The notes below the pieces were generated by a model that saw only the letters and a list, made by a program, of their open reading frames with translations, did not search any database and was not told the DNA's origin. A program made the translations under genes and the position numbers. Source: Candidatus Obscuribacterales bacterium (GTDB lineage: Bacteria; Cyanobacteriota; Vampirovibrionia; Obscuribacterales; Obscuribacteraceae). From it: DNA of 55,732 bases. Within the stretch, counting starts at the first letter, position 1. The number at the start of each line of letters is the position of its first letter. The stretch lies in NCBI GenBank assembly GCA_019752635.1, contig JAIELX010000082.1, positions 1 to 55,732 on the forward strand, written 5' to 3'. Positions 35,365 through 44,674 of the stretch are shown piece by piece.

Positions 35365-36513
35365 ATGTCTGAGGAGTTGCAAGAGCCAGCGGATACCGTG
35401 GTACGCCCTAAGATTGTGTGCGAGCAAACTGATACCGAAGCCAATCTACCGCAGCCCTCATTGCAAAATACAGACATTGAAGTAGACCAGCGAATTAATG
35501 ATGTAGAAATCACATCTTTGAACGCAATAGCTTCATTGCCTCGCCCGTGGTATCTCAGTGAAAGAACCCGTGGACTTCTGAAGGCTGTAGGATGCAATCG
35601 GCCGCATGAGCAACGTATTTATCTGGCAGTTCAGTTAGTACTCGTTCTCACAATGGAGCAGCTGATAATTGGCTCGAGCATCCAAGCCTGGCTAAAAGTG
35701 ACAGTAAGTCTTGTTATGCTCCTCTGTTGTTGGAACGTACCAAATTTCTTCTTGGCGTTATGGGCGAACGAACAGCAGCGAAGAAGGGAAACCAGAAAAA
35801 CGTGGAATTATCGGTTGTTCTTATCCTGTGTATCTTTCGTTCTTGCTGCAACTATTCTAGCTGGTAGCGTCCTGTCCATTGTTTTGCCCACGTACGTATC
35901 GGCTGCCTTACTGGAGTCTGCTGGTCGCTTTCCTCAAGATCTTTTTGGACAGGCATGGGGCCTACTTGTCGCACAGTTTTACCTGCAGATCATAAAGGAC
36001 TTATTGTCTGGAGGACCTCTGGTTGCCGCTTTCACCAGTCAGCCTTTTTTGATGTACATTGCGGGTACTTTTGGTGCCTGGATTTGTCTGTTTCACCTGG
36101 CTTTTTTTAACAGGTTCCCAAACCTACTGGGAAAGTCTCTCTGGTTAGTTGCGCTAGCCAGTGTAGGCGCCAGTGGGGGGCTCATCACGGTGTGGCTAAT
36201 GGGCTTAAGTCTGCCTATCTCAATCTCTTCGTTGATTGCTGTTGTTCCAACGCTCTATTTGTTTTCAAACCTGGTTGTGGTGCGACCTTATAGATTGATC
36301 GGACTTGCGACCATTTTTCTGGCCGCACTGCCGTCACTAGGATTGCCGGGATGGGAATATCAGAGTTGGTTGCAACTTTTAGCCGTTCCATTTGCTCTTT
36401 GGACCCTGGCATCTGCAGCAAAACATACGTGGGAAACCGGTTTCATTAGTAATGATCAAAATGTGGATGCGAAGTTGAACGTCAAGCATTCGGTCGAAAG
36501 AGATTCGATTTGA
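35365..36513 (+). CDS. Multi-pass membrane protein, unknown
   Basis: 382 residues. An acidic soluble N-terminus (~1-75) precedes roughly eight hydrophobic helices, e.g. IYLAVQLVLVLTM, VTVSLVMLLCCWNV, LFLSCVSFVLAATILAG and FGAWICLFHLAFF, with a short polar tail. A charged loop ANEQQRRRETRKTW lies between helices 2 and 3. No transporter or enzyme signature is recognised. ATG 35365 has GAGG eight nt upstream. It lies between glycogen debranching and branching enzymes, but nothing in its sequence ties it to glycogen. Confidence 0.8.
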   Translation: MSEELQEPADTVVRPKIVCEQTDTEANLPQPSLQNTDIEVDQRINDVEITSLNAIASLPRPWYLSERTRGLLKAVGCNRPHEQRIYLAVQLVLVLTMEQLIIGSSIQAWLKVTVSLVMLLCCWNVPNFFLALWANEQQRRRETRKTWNYRLFLSCVSFVLAATILAGSVLSIVLPTYVSAALLESAGRFPQDLFGQAWGLLVAQFYLQIIKDLLSGGPLVAAFTSQPFLMYIAGTFGAWICLFHLAFFNRFPNLLGKSLWLVALASVGASGGLITVWLMGLSLPISISSLIAVVPTLYLFSNLVVVRPYRLIGLATIFLAALPSLGLPGWEYQSWLQLLAVPFALWTLASAAKHTWETGFISNDQNVDAKLNVKHSVERDSI

Positions 36514-36758
36514 AAATTACAAATAACAAAGATCCTGTTGAGCAAGACATGATGCCGCTTCAGCCAACAGCTTAGAGCACTGGAGCGAGCTAAACACCCG
36601 GCTGTCGAAGGATTTGTCCGCATGATTCATCGCGATCAACTGCAGACTCGACAAGCGTGATTAGCTCATCCGACGCCTTGGAGAAAACTGCTAAATCGCA
36701 AGGACTCAGTAATTCTTCTCTGGCGTAGGTTGTCTGTTTGTGGCAAGTTCGAAGAACT

Positions 36759-38705
36759 TTAGTTGCCGTCGCGCTTCAACTTGAACATTACTACGCCCAG
36801 GGGCGGAATGGTGATTGCCGCGGAATAGGGTCTTGCGTGGTGAGGGTGGTCGTCGGACCACACTCCGCCGTAATTGCCAGAACCGCTGCCTCCGTATTCG
36901 GTTGCGTCGCTGTTGAGCACTTCTTGCCAGTATCCTGCCTCGGGTAGTCCGATGCGATAGCCGGAGCGTGGTACCGGGGTGAAGTTCGCCGAGATTAAGA
37001 CCACGTCTTCCGGCGAAGGACCGCGACGGATGTAGGTCAAAATGCTTTGATCGCTGTCTGAACAATCCACCCACTCGAATCCGCTTGGGTCGCAGTCGCG
37101 GAAATGCAGCGCCGGGTCATTCTTGTAGAGGTGGTTCAAATCGGCGACCCACTTCTGTAAACCGCTGTGGGTGCCATACTGCAGCAAGTGCCAGTCCAAG
37201 CTGTCGTCGTGATTCCATTCTCGCCATTGTCCAAATTCGCCGCCCATGAAGAGCAGTTTCTTTCCGGGCAATGTGTATTGATAACCATAGAGAAGTCGGA
37301 GGTTAGCGAATTTTTGCCAAATGTCTCCCGGCATTTTGTTGATCATGGAACCTTTGCCGTGAACAACTTCATCGTGCGACAGGGGCAATACGAAATTTTC
37401 CGAGAACTGATAGAGACCTCGGAAAGTCAGGTTGTTATGGTGATAACGTCTGTAGACGGGATCGTTTGACATGTACTTGAGGGTGTCGTTCATCCACCCC
37501 ATGTCCCACTTGAGACCGAATCCGAGCCCGCCGAGATAAGTTGGTCTTGCCACTTGCGGCCATGCGGTGGATTCTTCCGCAATCATCAGTGCATGGGGAT
37601 ACTCGGTGTAGACCACTTCGTTGAGCCGACGCAGAAAATCGACCGCTTCAAGATTTTCTCTGCCACCATATTGGTTGGCAACCCACTCACCGTCTTTCCG
37701 CGCGTAATCGAGGTAAAGCATTGAAGCCACAGCATCAACACGCATGCCGTCGATGTGGAACTTGTCGAACCAGAACAGTGCGTTGCTGATCAAGAAATTT
37801 TTGACTTCGTGGCGCCCGTAGTTGTACACGTAAGTGCCCCACTCGCGGTGCTCGCCCTGGCGAGGATCGGCGTGCTCATACAGATGAGTGCCGTCGAAAT
37901 GTCCTAGCCCGTGTCCGTCGCGCGGGAAGTGCGCCGGAACCCAATCGACTATCACGCCGATGCCGGCCTGGTGCAATTCGTCAATAAGAAACATCAGATC
38001 TTCCGGCGTTCCGAATCGGCTTGTCGCTGCAAACAGACCTAATGTTTGATAGCCCCAGGATTGGTCGAGTGGATGCTCGGATACAGGAAGGAACTCGACG
38101 TGGGTGTATCCCATCTCGACCAGGTAGGGCACCAAGTCACGGGCCAGTTCCCTGTAGGTCAACCATCGATTGCCTTCTTCCGGCGAACGCCGCCACGAGG
38201 CCAGGTGCAGCTCGTAAATCGAGACGGGCGCCTGGAGGCTGTTGAAATTAGCCAGGCTCTTGAACCATTCGGCATCGTTCCACTTGTAGGTGTCCAATCC
38301 GTGCACGATTGATGCGGTTTTTGGTCGGACTTCGCTGGCAAATCCTATAGGATCGGTTTTTTCGACCCGTGAACCGTCGTGTCCGTGCACGCAGTACTTG
38401 TAAATCGCGCCATCTTTCAATTCCGGAATGAAAGCAGTCCACACACCGGACTGGTGAATGACTTCCATCGGGTTCGTTTCTTGATTCCATTGATTGAAGT
38501 CACCAATCACCGACACGTGGGCTGCGTTGGGTGCCCATACGGTAAAACGAACGCCGGTCTTGCCGTTGAAAGTTGTAATGTGCGCGCCGAATTTTTCATA
38601 AATTCTGAAGTGGCTGCCCTCGGAGAACAGGTGCAAGTCAAAGTCTGTAATCCAGGATTCGTTTGTGGTGGTGTCGATTTTGCCAGTGGTCATGGTGTCA
38701 TCCAT
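36759..38705 (-). CDS. glgB: 1,4-alpha-glucan branching enzyme GlgB
   Basis: 648 residues. An N-terminal CBM48 domain (GVRFTVWAPNAAHVSVIGDFNQW) leads to a GH13_9 barrel with VIVDWVPAHFP, GMRVDAVASMLYLDY (nucleophile Asp), MIAEESTAWP (acid/base Glu) and LPLSHDEVVHG, all branching-enzyme signatures rather than debranching ones, and a C-terminal all-beta domain ending PPLGVVMFKL. It makes the alpha-1,6 branch points that the two GlgX-type enzymes remove. ATG 38705 or 38693 could start; neither changes the domains. The 36514-36758 gap downstream has no convincing gene. Confidence 0.96.
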   Translation of the reverse strand: MDDTMTTGKIDTTTNESWITDFDLHLFSEGSHFRIYEKFGAHITTFNGKTGVRFTVWAPNAAHVSVIGDFNQWNQETNPMEVIHQSGVWTAFIPELKDGAIYKYCVHGHDGSRVEKTDPIGFASEVRPKTASIVHGLDTYKWNDAEWFKSLANFNSLQAPVSIYELHLASWRRSPEEGNRWLTYRELARDLVPYLVEMGYTHVEFLPVSEHPLDQSWGYQTLGLFAATSRFGTPEDLMFLIDELHQAGIGVIVDWVPAHFPRDGHGLGHFDGTHLYEHADPRQGEHREWGTYVYNYGRHEVKNFLISNALFWFDKFHIDGMRVDAVASMLYLDYARKDGEWVANQYGGRENLEAVDFLRRLNEVVYTEYPHALMIAEESTAWPQVARPTYLGGLGFGLKWDMGWMNDTLKYMSNDPVYRRYHHNNLTFRGLYQFSENFVLPLSHDEVVHGKGSMINKMPGDIWQKFANLRLLYGYQYTLPGKKLLFMGGEFGQWREWNHDDSLDWHLLQYGTHSGLQKWVADLNHLYKNDPALHFRDCDPSGFEWVDCSDSDQSILTYIRRGPSPEDVVLISANFTPVPRSGYRIGLPEAGYWQEVLNSDATEYGGSGSGNYGGVWSDDHPHHARPYSAAITIPPLGVVMFKLKRDGN

Positions 38706-38894
38706 TGGTGTGGAACAGTGGTGCGGAAGAAACCTGTCGCCTTTTAGCTTCCAGCGAGATACTCAGATTCTCGACTATTGTACGAGATGCCATCAGGCGA
38801 TGGTTATCGGGCCTTGAAATGCGAGACAAAATGAGTCAAAATCCGCCGTCAAGTGAACAAAGGTAACTAAAACTGAGTTTGTGCAGGGGATAAC

Positions 38895-39449
38895 ATGAGA
38901 AATCATCTACTGGTAACTGCCGTCGGCGAGGATCGTCCGGGTATCGTGGCGCATCTTACCGAAGTGTTTGTAAAGAACGGCGCTAATTTGGAAGAGAGTC
39001 GCATGGCGGTGCTGGGTGGAGAATTCGCGGTCATCGTTCTTGTTTCTGTTGACAGCGACAAGGGCGCCGATCTGACCACCAGTTTGCATGGACTGGAAGC
39101 TGAAGGCATCAGCGTCACGATCAAGAACACTCAGCCGCTTAATGCAGAACGGTTTGCCAGTCACAAGAGTTGCAGTATCTCGATCACCGGAGCGGACCAC
39201 GAAGGAATTGTCCATCGTATCTCAACCTATCTTCGCGATCGTGCCATCAATATTCAGTCAGTAGAGACCGGCGTCACTAACGCTCCGGAAACAGGGACTC
39301 CTCTGTTCAGCATGAAAGCAATAGTTCAGGTTCCATCATCTATCCCGCTAGCTGATTTGCAGAAGAACTTGAATGCAATCGGCAACGAAGAATGCGTTGA
39401 TGTAGAACTGCAGGCTTGCGCGGACAAGCCGTTGAATGCTTTGGCTTAG
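38895..39449 (+). CDS. Tandem ACT-domain regulator, GcvR-like
   Basis: 184 residues made of two ACT domains. The first (LLVTAVGEDRPGIVAHLTEVF, with NGANLEESRMAVLGGEFAVIVLV) and second (SISITGADHEGIVHRISTYL, INIQSVETGV) match GcvR and related amino-acid-sensing proteins; the DRPGI and DHEGI turns bind ligands in ACT domains. In E. coli GcvR controls the glycine cleavage genes via GcvA; here no gcv genes are near, so a metabolic sensor with unknown partner is the safer call. ATG 38895 has GGGG eight nt upstream. Convergent, one nucleotide from the next gene's stop. Confidence 0.85.
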   Translation: MRNHLLVTAVGEDRPGIVAHLTEVFVKNGANLEESRMAVLGGEFAVIVLVSVDSDKGADLTTSLHGLEAEGISVTIKNTQPLNAERFASHKSCSISITGADHEGIVHRISTYLRDRAINIQSVETGVTNAPETGTPLFSMKAIVQVPSSIPLADLQKNLNAIGNEECVDVELQACADKPLNALA

Positions 39450-39450
39450 A

Positions 39451-41973
39451 CTAAGGTTTACGCCACCACTTCTGTACGCGTTCTTTTGCGTCCTCATAAA
39501 GCCCCGAGACAACGATTTCGGTGCCTTCGCCACCAACGCGATCTACCACTGCAGCTAGCGCCAGACCGGCTGTGATAGCTATTCCCGCTTTGCCGGGGGC
39601 GCGACGGTTGAGCATGGTAACGCGGCCGATGCCGGTGCCGAGAAGGGCTCCTACCTCGTAGCTGCCGTAGTTTATTGTTGCCCTGCCGAGCTTGCCAAAT
39701 CCGTGTCCTGTGCCTTCATTGAAGGCCGTTCGCAAATCATTGGCGACATATGCTAATCCTATGGCACCAAAGGCGGTTCCCGCTCGAGTACCTATTCTAC
39801 CTAAGCGTGTTTCCGATGCGACCAGGGCTGTAGCAGATCCTGGTACACCTGCTTTTGTCATAGACTCGAGCCCCGTTCTCAGAAGCGTTGGTGCGCCACC
39901 GATGGTGCCGAAGCGAACTCCTTTCATGCTCAGGGTTGCGATGGCGGGTCTCACTAAGTCGCTCGGTGTGATGCCGGATAGATTTTCCTTGAAGCGACCC
40001 CAGAGAAACGACGTTGACGGCATCTGGTCCATGTTGTCGTACAGGTCCGCTACGCTGATACGAGGCTTTTGACCCGGGGCATCCGTCATGTCATTGACTT
40101 TGCCCCATTGATTGTCGACAGTCACCATGCCGGTAAGCGGATCGTAGTGAGTTATGGTGGCAACGTGAGGTCCGAACCCGGCACCGGAACCCATCGGTTT
40201 CTTCGCCGCATCAATCTCCACTATTATTGGAAACGCGCGTGCTGCTGCAAGTTTGCTCAGTCGCTCCTTAAATTCGTCGAGAGAGGAAACGCCGATACAA
40301 CCCTTCGACTCGGAGGAAGTTACATAACGACCGATACTGAAATTTTCCGATGGACGGCCTGTAATTTGCTCGTTAATCTCCGACATTTGGCTAACATTGA
40401 GCCAAGGATGGTTTGCATCAATGGTATCGAATCCGTGTATCTCCGGCGGGGACTTTGACGCGTTCAGCAAATACTCGGAAGGCTCACCCGGGCCGCCCTG
40501 GCAGTAGTGGATGTTCCCTCGTCCGGCAAATTTACCTCCAGGCAAGGTGTCTTTGCGATTCCAGTGGATGTTGATTGCCGTGACTTGAAAAATCTGACTC
40601 GCGAAATTTCGCCAGCCATCCGGTGTCGGGTATGCTTTCGCTTCACCGTCAGGAGTCAGCGTTCTGGGACGGACGACAGTGTTGTCGGCAGTCTTGAACT
40701 CGCCAGTGATTGCTACATCTGCCACCACTTTGGCTGCGGATTGTGGTTCTTTGGAGTAAAGCCTGCATTCCACGGTGTTGACGTTGCAAGTGTTGTGTCC
40801 GCCTTGGTCGATAGCGGTGGGATCTGCAACATTGCGCATCATGCCGAGTGCGGTAATCGACATTTCGACGTTGACTTGTTTCCGTGCCGGGTCCACGAGC
40901 CGCAAGGGGTCGAGAACTCTACTGATGTGAAGGAGCGTCTCAGCGACGGACGACTCGGATAAACCTTGTGCGTTTGCTCTGGCGCGAAATGTGGAGAGGT
41001 TGTTTTGAAACTCGAGTAGGTGGGCGGGATTGGCAATAACCTTTGCCGCGCGGTCCAGGACCAGCTGTTGGATGTGCTCAATGTGAGACCGGCCGTCGGC
41101 ACCTGTCTTTCCTTTCAATGCATCGAGCGCGTCGCTCAGCTTGGTTGATTTGAGAACATCGGCATATCCGCTTTCGGACACCATCGTGCCGAGACGGTCC
41201 TGTAGAAAGCTTCTGATCAATCCTTCCTTGCTTGCCACTTCGTCGGGATTGCTAGTGGCGGCCCGTTCTAAAATAAGCACGTCGAGGAGATCTCTCTCGG
41301 CCGGGTTCAATTCCCTTCTAATGTCTTCAACATTTTTCAGTGAGTCGGCCTGTCGCGCCTTTCGCCCCTCTGCAATCAATTGGCTTACGTCGTGCGCAAC
41401 AAGTGAGCCAGGGGGGAGCAGATCGAGTTTCACCGTCGGCTTGGCGAGTGGTTCCGGGGCTGGAATCATGCTTGCTAGAATACTCAGGCGCCAGGCTTCG
41501 GCGGAGCTGCTCGGATTTTTGAGTACTTCGGGAATTGGTTTATCCTGTATAACGTCTGCATACCGGACGAAAGTTTCCTCCTGCCTGAAAGGTTCGCGGA
41601 CCCGATGCTCGTCCCTCCGGGACCGAATTTGGTAAATTCCATCGGTGAGCAGAGAAGTGTTGAGTCGCAATTGATTCTGGCTGATTGCTTCAGCGGTCAG
41701 AGCCGTGCTGATGACCTGCCTGTTCCGATTGATACTTTCGGCGTCAGCGAACAGAGTAGTGCTGAGCGACTCCTGGCTTTGCGCCGGAGCTTCGGCCCGA
41801 GGTGTTACTGATGGAGCGGACGAATCTCCGGGCAATCGGGCTGGAGGTTCGCTCCAAATGTCTGTGATTCTGATTACCGATGAGCCGGACTCCACCGAAG
41901 GGGAGAACTCTTGAGCGGGTAGTGCTGGAGCGTAGCGATCCTTCCGGTCAATTGCAGGTCGAAGGTCGGCCAT
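39451..41973 (-). CDS. Putative papain-like cysteine protease with Gly-rich hydrophobic tail
   Basis: 840 residues. Long disordered and helical N-terminus (~1-375). Then IDQGGHNTCNVNTVE places Q390 and C396 as the oxyanion Gln and nucleophile Cys of papain-like folds; GPHVATITHYD gives H603, and VDNQWG gives N621 (or D620) as the third residue. The spacing suits C1/C39-like peptidases or NlpC-like relatives, but no family is certain. Residues ~650-840 are hydrophobic Gly/Ala-rich segments (GTAFGAIGLAYVANDLRTAF, GIAITAGLALAAVVDR) similar in style to the N-terminus of the GH13 enzyme at 29631-32678. No signal peptide. ATG 41973 follows GGGGCAG. An effector or self-processing role is possible; activity is unproven. 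Confidence 0.6.
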   Translation of the reverse strand: MADLRPAIDRKDRYAPALPAQEFSPSVESGSSVIRITDIWSEPPARLPGDSSAPSVTPRAEAPAQSQESLSTTLFADAESINRNRQVISTALTAEAISQNQLRLNTSLLTDGIYQIRSRRDEHRVREPFRQEETFVRYADVIQDKPIPEVLKNPSSSAEAWRLSILASMIPAPEPLAKPTVKLDLLPPGSLVAHDVSQLIAEGRKARQADSLKNVEDIRRELNPAERDLLDVLILERAATSNPDEVASKEGLIRSFLQDRLGTMVSESGYADVLKSTKLSDALDALKGKTGADGRSHIEHIQQLVLDRAAKVIANPAHLLEFQNNLSTFRARANAQGLSESSVAETLLHISRVLDPLRLVDPARKQVNVEMSITALGMMRNVADPTAIDQGGHNTCNVNTVECRLYSKEPQSAAKVVADVAITGEFKTADNTVVRPRTLTPDGEAKAYPTPDGWRNFASQIFQVTAINIHWNRKDTLPGGKFAGRGNIHYCQGGPGEPSEYLLNASKSPPEIHGFDTIDANHPWLNVSQMSEINEQITGRPSENFSIGRYVTSSESKGCIGVSSLDEFKERLSKLAAARAFPIIVEIDAAKKPMGSGAGFGPHVATITHYDPLTGMVTVDNQWGKVNDMTDAPGQKPRISVADLYDNMDQMPSTSFLWGRFKENLSGITPSDLVRPAIATLSMKGVRFGTIGGAPTLLRTGLESMTKAGVPGSATALVASETRLGRIGTRAGTAFGAIGLAYVANDLRTAFNEGTGHGFGKLGRATINYGSYEVGALLGTGIGRVTMLNRRAPGKAGIAITAGLALAAVVDRVGGEGTEIVVSGLYEDAKERVQKWWRKP

Positions 41974-42499
41974 GTGTCTGCCCCGCGAAGTCCCCGCATC
42001 ATCGTAGCGGAACCTCAGAAATACGCTAGACAGGTGGTTTTGCCTTACTACGTGAATTCCCCCGGGCGATTGATCATAAATAAGAACTCATGGAAGAATG
42101 CCTTGACGAATCTGGAAGTCTGTCCCGCATCGGACCAGAGGAGGTTTTTCCGTCATTCGTTAAGGGTTGTCGGTCAACGATAGGCTTCGAACGGTGAGAC
42201 GAGACCTGATACCAATTATGGTGGTACTGATAAGTGTGGCGTACGCACGGAAATCTGTGTGTTAACGGCATGTTAAGCCGCTTTTGGCAGCGCGCACAAC
42301 GTGAATGTTCGTCTGCGCAAACTTCCGGGCGATTGTCGAGTCTACGCTACAGCGAATAGTGAAAGACTATTCGTCTAGAATGGATGCATGAACCTCAAGC
42401 GAGGCTGTTGATTGCGGGCTGCGCAATTAGCCTCCGGCGTGCCTTTGCGAACTTTTGGCGCGACGATTCCATCCTCGACTTTGATCAGGAGACCCGTAA
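41974..42499. other. 526-bp divergent intergenic region with leader hairpins
   Basis: Separates the protease-like gene from the first M23 gene. Near the M23 gene lie two hairpins: CGAATAGT-GAAAG-ACTATTCG (42353-42373, 8 bp perfect) and 42401-42434 (GAGGCT/AGCCTC plus GATTGC/GCAATT). A 35-codon plus-strand ATG frame at 42090-42197 exists but has no ribosome site; I do not call it. Nothing else is recognised. Confidence 0.4.
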
Positions 42500-43435
42500 A
42501 TGCGACTGAATCAGCTTCTGCTGCTACTAGCAGGACTTCTGTTGATCGTTCCTTCGTGTGAAGGTAGAGCACACTGGCAAGTTCCGCATAAGAAAACCAG
42601 ACATGTCGGCCAGGTCCGTGCGACCGATGCCCATGTCGATGAGCTGCGTGCTCGAAATCTGTTACTCCCTGTTCAAGGAACAGATCCGGAAAGCTGGAAG
42701 AATTCCTTCTACAGCGCCAGAGGCGGTGGCAAGTTTCACTACGCTGTCGATATGAGAGCTCCGATGCGCACTCCTATTCGCGCGGTAGACAACGGTAACA
42801 TCGCTCGCATGAACACTGGGAAACGTGGTGGTATCAGTATCTACCAGACGGACCCCGCACGAAGGTTTAACTACTACTACTGCCATCTGCACAGTTACGC
42901 TTCCGGGCTAAAAACCGGCAGCAAGGTAAAGCGCGGGCAGATAATCGGCTATGTCGGCTCGACCGGGCATTCGTCCGGACCGCACCTTCATTTCCAAATC
43001 TCGAAGATAACTAATCCTGCCAAGTTGTGGGCCGGGTTACCGATTAATCCATACCACATTTTTGGCACGGGCACATCCAGGACCGGAACTAGTGTGGCAT
43101 CGAACGCGGAGGCCGAACCTTCCTCACACATTGCGATGTCTCGAGCTTCTAAATCTCAATTTTCTCGCGCGAAAAGATCGCAGATTTCCATCAGAAAAGT
43201 TGCAGCACTGTCTCGGAAGCGAGGTTCCAAGAGTGCATCAGGGCGACATCTCGTAGCTTCTGCAAGGAAGAACGCAAGGGGCGCTCCGGGGAGCGCGGGG
43301 CTGCGGGCTCTAGCGTCCGTGCCTTCATCACGAGTTGCCCGAAATCAATCGGTGTATCGCTCAGCCTCCATTAGACCCGCTGCAAGAATCGCGGTGAGTG
43401 CGCAACCCAATCGGACCAAAAGCGAACCCTCCTAA
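42500..43435 (+). CDS. M23-family (LytM) peptidoglycan endopeptidase, basic tail
   Basis: 311 residues. Hydrophobic signal (NQLLLLLAGLLLIVPSC); the Cys20 might be a lipoprotein site although Pro at -2 is unusual. The M23 zinc site is complete: H80 and D84 (HYAVD) plus HLHF at 162-165, with a further His in YYCHLHSY. GXXXG-type loop RGQIIGYVGSTGHS is typical. It should cut peptide cross-links in the wall. From ~200 onward the protein is Ser/Arg/Lys/Ala-rich and disordered, possibly binding the wall electrostatically. AGGAG eight nt before ATG 42500. First of three adjacent plus-strand wall enzymes; the second is its paralogue. Confidence 0.9.
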   Translation: MRLNQLLLLLAGLLLIVPSCEGRAHWQVPHKKTRHVGQVRATDAHVDELRARNLLLPVQGTDPESWKNSFYSARGGGKFHYAVDMRAPMRTPIRAVDNGNIARMNTGKRGGISIYQTDPARRFNYYYCHLHSYASGLKTGSKVKRGQIIGYVGSTGHSSGPHLHFQISKITNPAKLWAGLPINPYHIFGTGTSRTGTSVASNAEAEPSSHIAMSRASKSQFSRAKRSQISIRKVAALSRKRGSKSASGRHLVASARKNARGAPGSAGLRALASVPSSRVARNQSVYRSASIRPAARIAVSAQPNRTKSEPS

Positions 43436-43460
43436 GTTTCCTCACCAAATGAATCTGCCC

Positions 43461-43494
43461 GGGGATGGTGCTAGTCGCACCATCCCCAACCTTT
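43461..43494 (+). terminator. Hairpin terminator candidate after the first M23 gene
   Basis: GGGGATGGTGC (43461-43471) pairs perfectly with 43477-43487 around TAGTC, followed by AACCTTTT. The 11-bp stem is strong but the T tract is short (four) and offset, so termination may be partial. Confidence 0.5.
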
Positions 43495-43621
43495 TGGGGT
43501 GCCCCGGGGGTGGTGCAACTCATGCTTGTTTTGTAGGCAAAAAAGTTCAATACTGGGAACACAGAACAAGTAGAGACGTCTTCGCGTTAGTGAACCTCAT
43601 CTTGGAAACGGGGAGGAGCCT

Positions 43622-44614
43622 TTGCATTTCAGGCAACCCAAAGTATCCGTGGTACTTGTCCTCATTGCTTTACTATCTAGTCTCGGTCGGTGCGAGTTTA
43701 TGGCTCCGGCGGGGGCCGCACCGAGCATGGTGACCGATACTCTTGGTTCGCCTGAATTGATATCGGACGCATTGCGTGAACTTCGCACTCGCCACCTGCT
43801 GATACCGATTGAAGACGCAGATCCGGAACTGTGGAAAGACTCTTATTATCAGTCGCGCGGAGAACGTACTCACCAGGCTGTGGACATTATGGCGCCTAGA
43901 GATACGCCGATCCATGCGGTTGAGGATGGCACCATCGAAAGAATGGCGTGGAATACAAAAGGTGGAAACACGATTTACCAAAGAGATCCTTCTGGTCGCT
44001 TCATATACTACTACGCGCATTTACAGCGCTATGAAGATGGAATCAAGAACGGTGATTTTGTACGTCGAGGGCAAGTAATCGGCTACGTCGGTACTACTGG
44101 CAACGCTCCCCCGAATGCGCCGCACCTTCATCTTTCAATCGAAGTAGCTACCAATCCGAACAGATTGAGCGGAGTTCCAATCAACCCGTATGAAGTTTTC
44201 TCCTCCGTGCCGTTTGCACCGGATCGCAAGCTATATTTGCGCTCATTGGCGTCAAGTCGGCGCTTTACCACCGCGTCGGCCGGTTCCGGAAACCCGGGAT
44301 CTGCCTCGGTTCTGGCCTCCAGCACTAATTCTTCTTTGCAGGGAGGCCTGGCTCGGTCCGGCGCACCGTTTGCAGTGGCGCCTCAAGCTACTCCGGCCAC
44401 ACGAAAGTCGTCTTATTCCGGCGTTGCTCAAAGCCAGCGCCCGGGTGGATTGGATCAACGCAATCCGGTGGTTGTCGATAACTTTGGTGAGCGGAGCGAC
44501 AAGGCTCGCAGCGCCGGTTTGGCGTCTACGAAACGCGGGTTGCGCAATTGGTTTCAGCGAAAAACGAAGAAATGGTTAGGCAGCGGAATGCCAATCAATA
44601 GTTTGCTCAAGTAG
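43622..44614 (+). CDS. M23-family (LytM) peptidoglycan endopeptidase, paralogue
   Basis: 330 residues, clearly a duplicate of the preceding gene: shared order ELRxRxLLxPxxxxDPExWKxSxYxxRG, zinc ligands H84/D88 (HQAVD) and HLHL near 169, and RRGQVIGYVGTTGN. Signal segment VVLVLIALLSSLG. Mature end is again Ser/Arg/Ala-rich and basic (RNWFQRKTKKW). Start is TTG 43622 with GGGAGGAG immediately upstream; no ATG fits the signal peptide. The two copies have diverged outside the catalytic core, so they may act on different substrates or growth phases. Confidence 0.88.
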   Translation: MHFRQPKVSVVLVLIALLSSLGRCEFMAPAGAAPSMVTDTLGSPELISDALRELRTRHLLIPIEDADPELWKDSYYQSRGERTHQAVDIMAPRDTPIHAVEDGTIERMAWNTKGGNTIYQRDPSGRFIYYYAHLQRYEDGIKNGDFVRRGQVIGYVGTTGNAPPNAPHLHLSIEVATNPNRLSGVPINPYEVFSSVPFAPDRKLYLRSLASSRRFTTASAGSGNPGSASVLASSTNSSLQGGLARSGAPFAVAPQATPATRKSSYSGVAQSQRPGGLDQRNPVVVDNFGERSDKARSAGLASTKRGLRNWFQRKTKKWLGSGMPINSLLK

Positions 44615-44674
44615 AAGGGAACTCTGCACCCGCCGTTATCGCCCATTCAATAGGGAAGGAGCGGGAGTATAAGC

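Noticed and set aside
36590..36740. Minus-strand frame (…EELLSPCDLAVFSKASDELITL…) just past glgB
   Set aside because: Reads like protein for about 42 codons but has no start codon or ribosome site and enters from another frame of glgB; probably chance or old debris.
42090..42197. 35-codon plus-strand ATG frame in the 526-bp gap
   Set aside because: No ribosome site or promoter, and no recognisable feature in the peptide.
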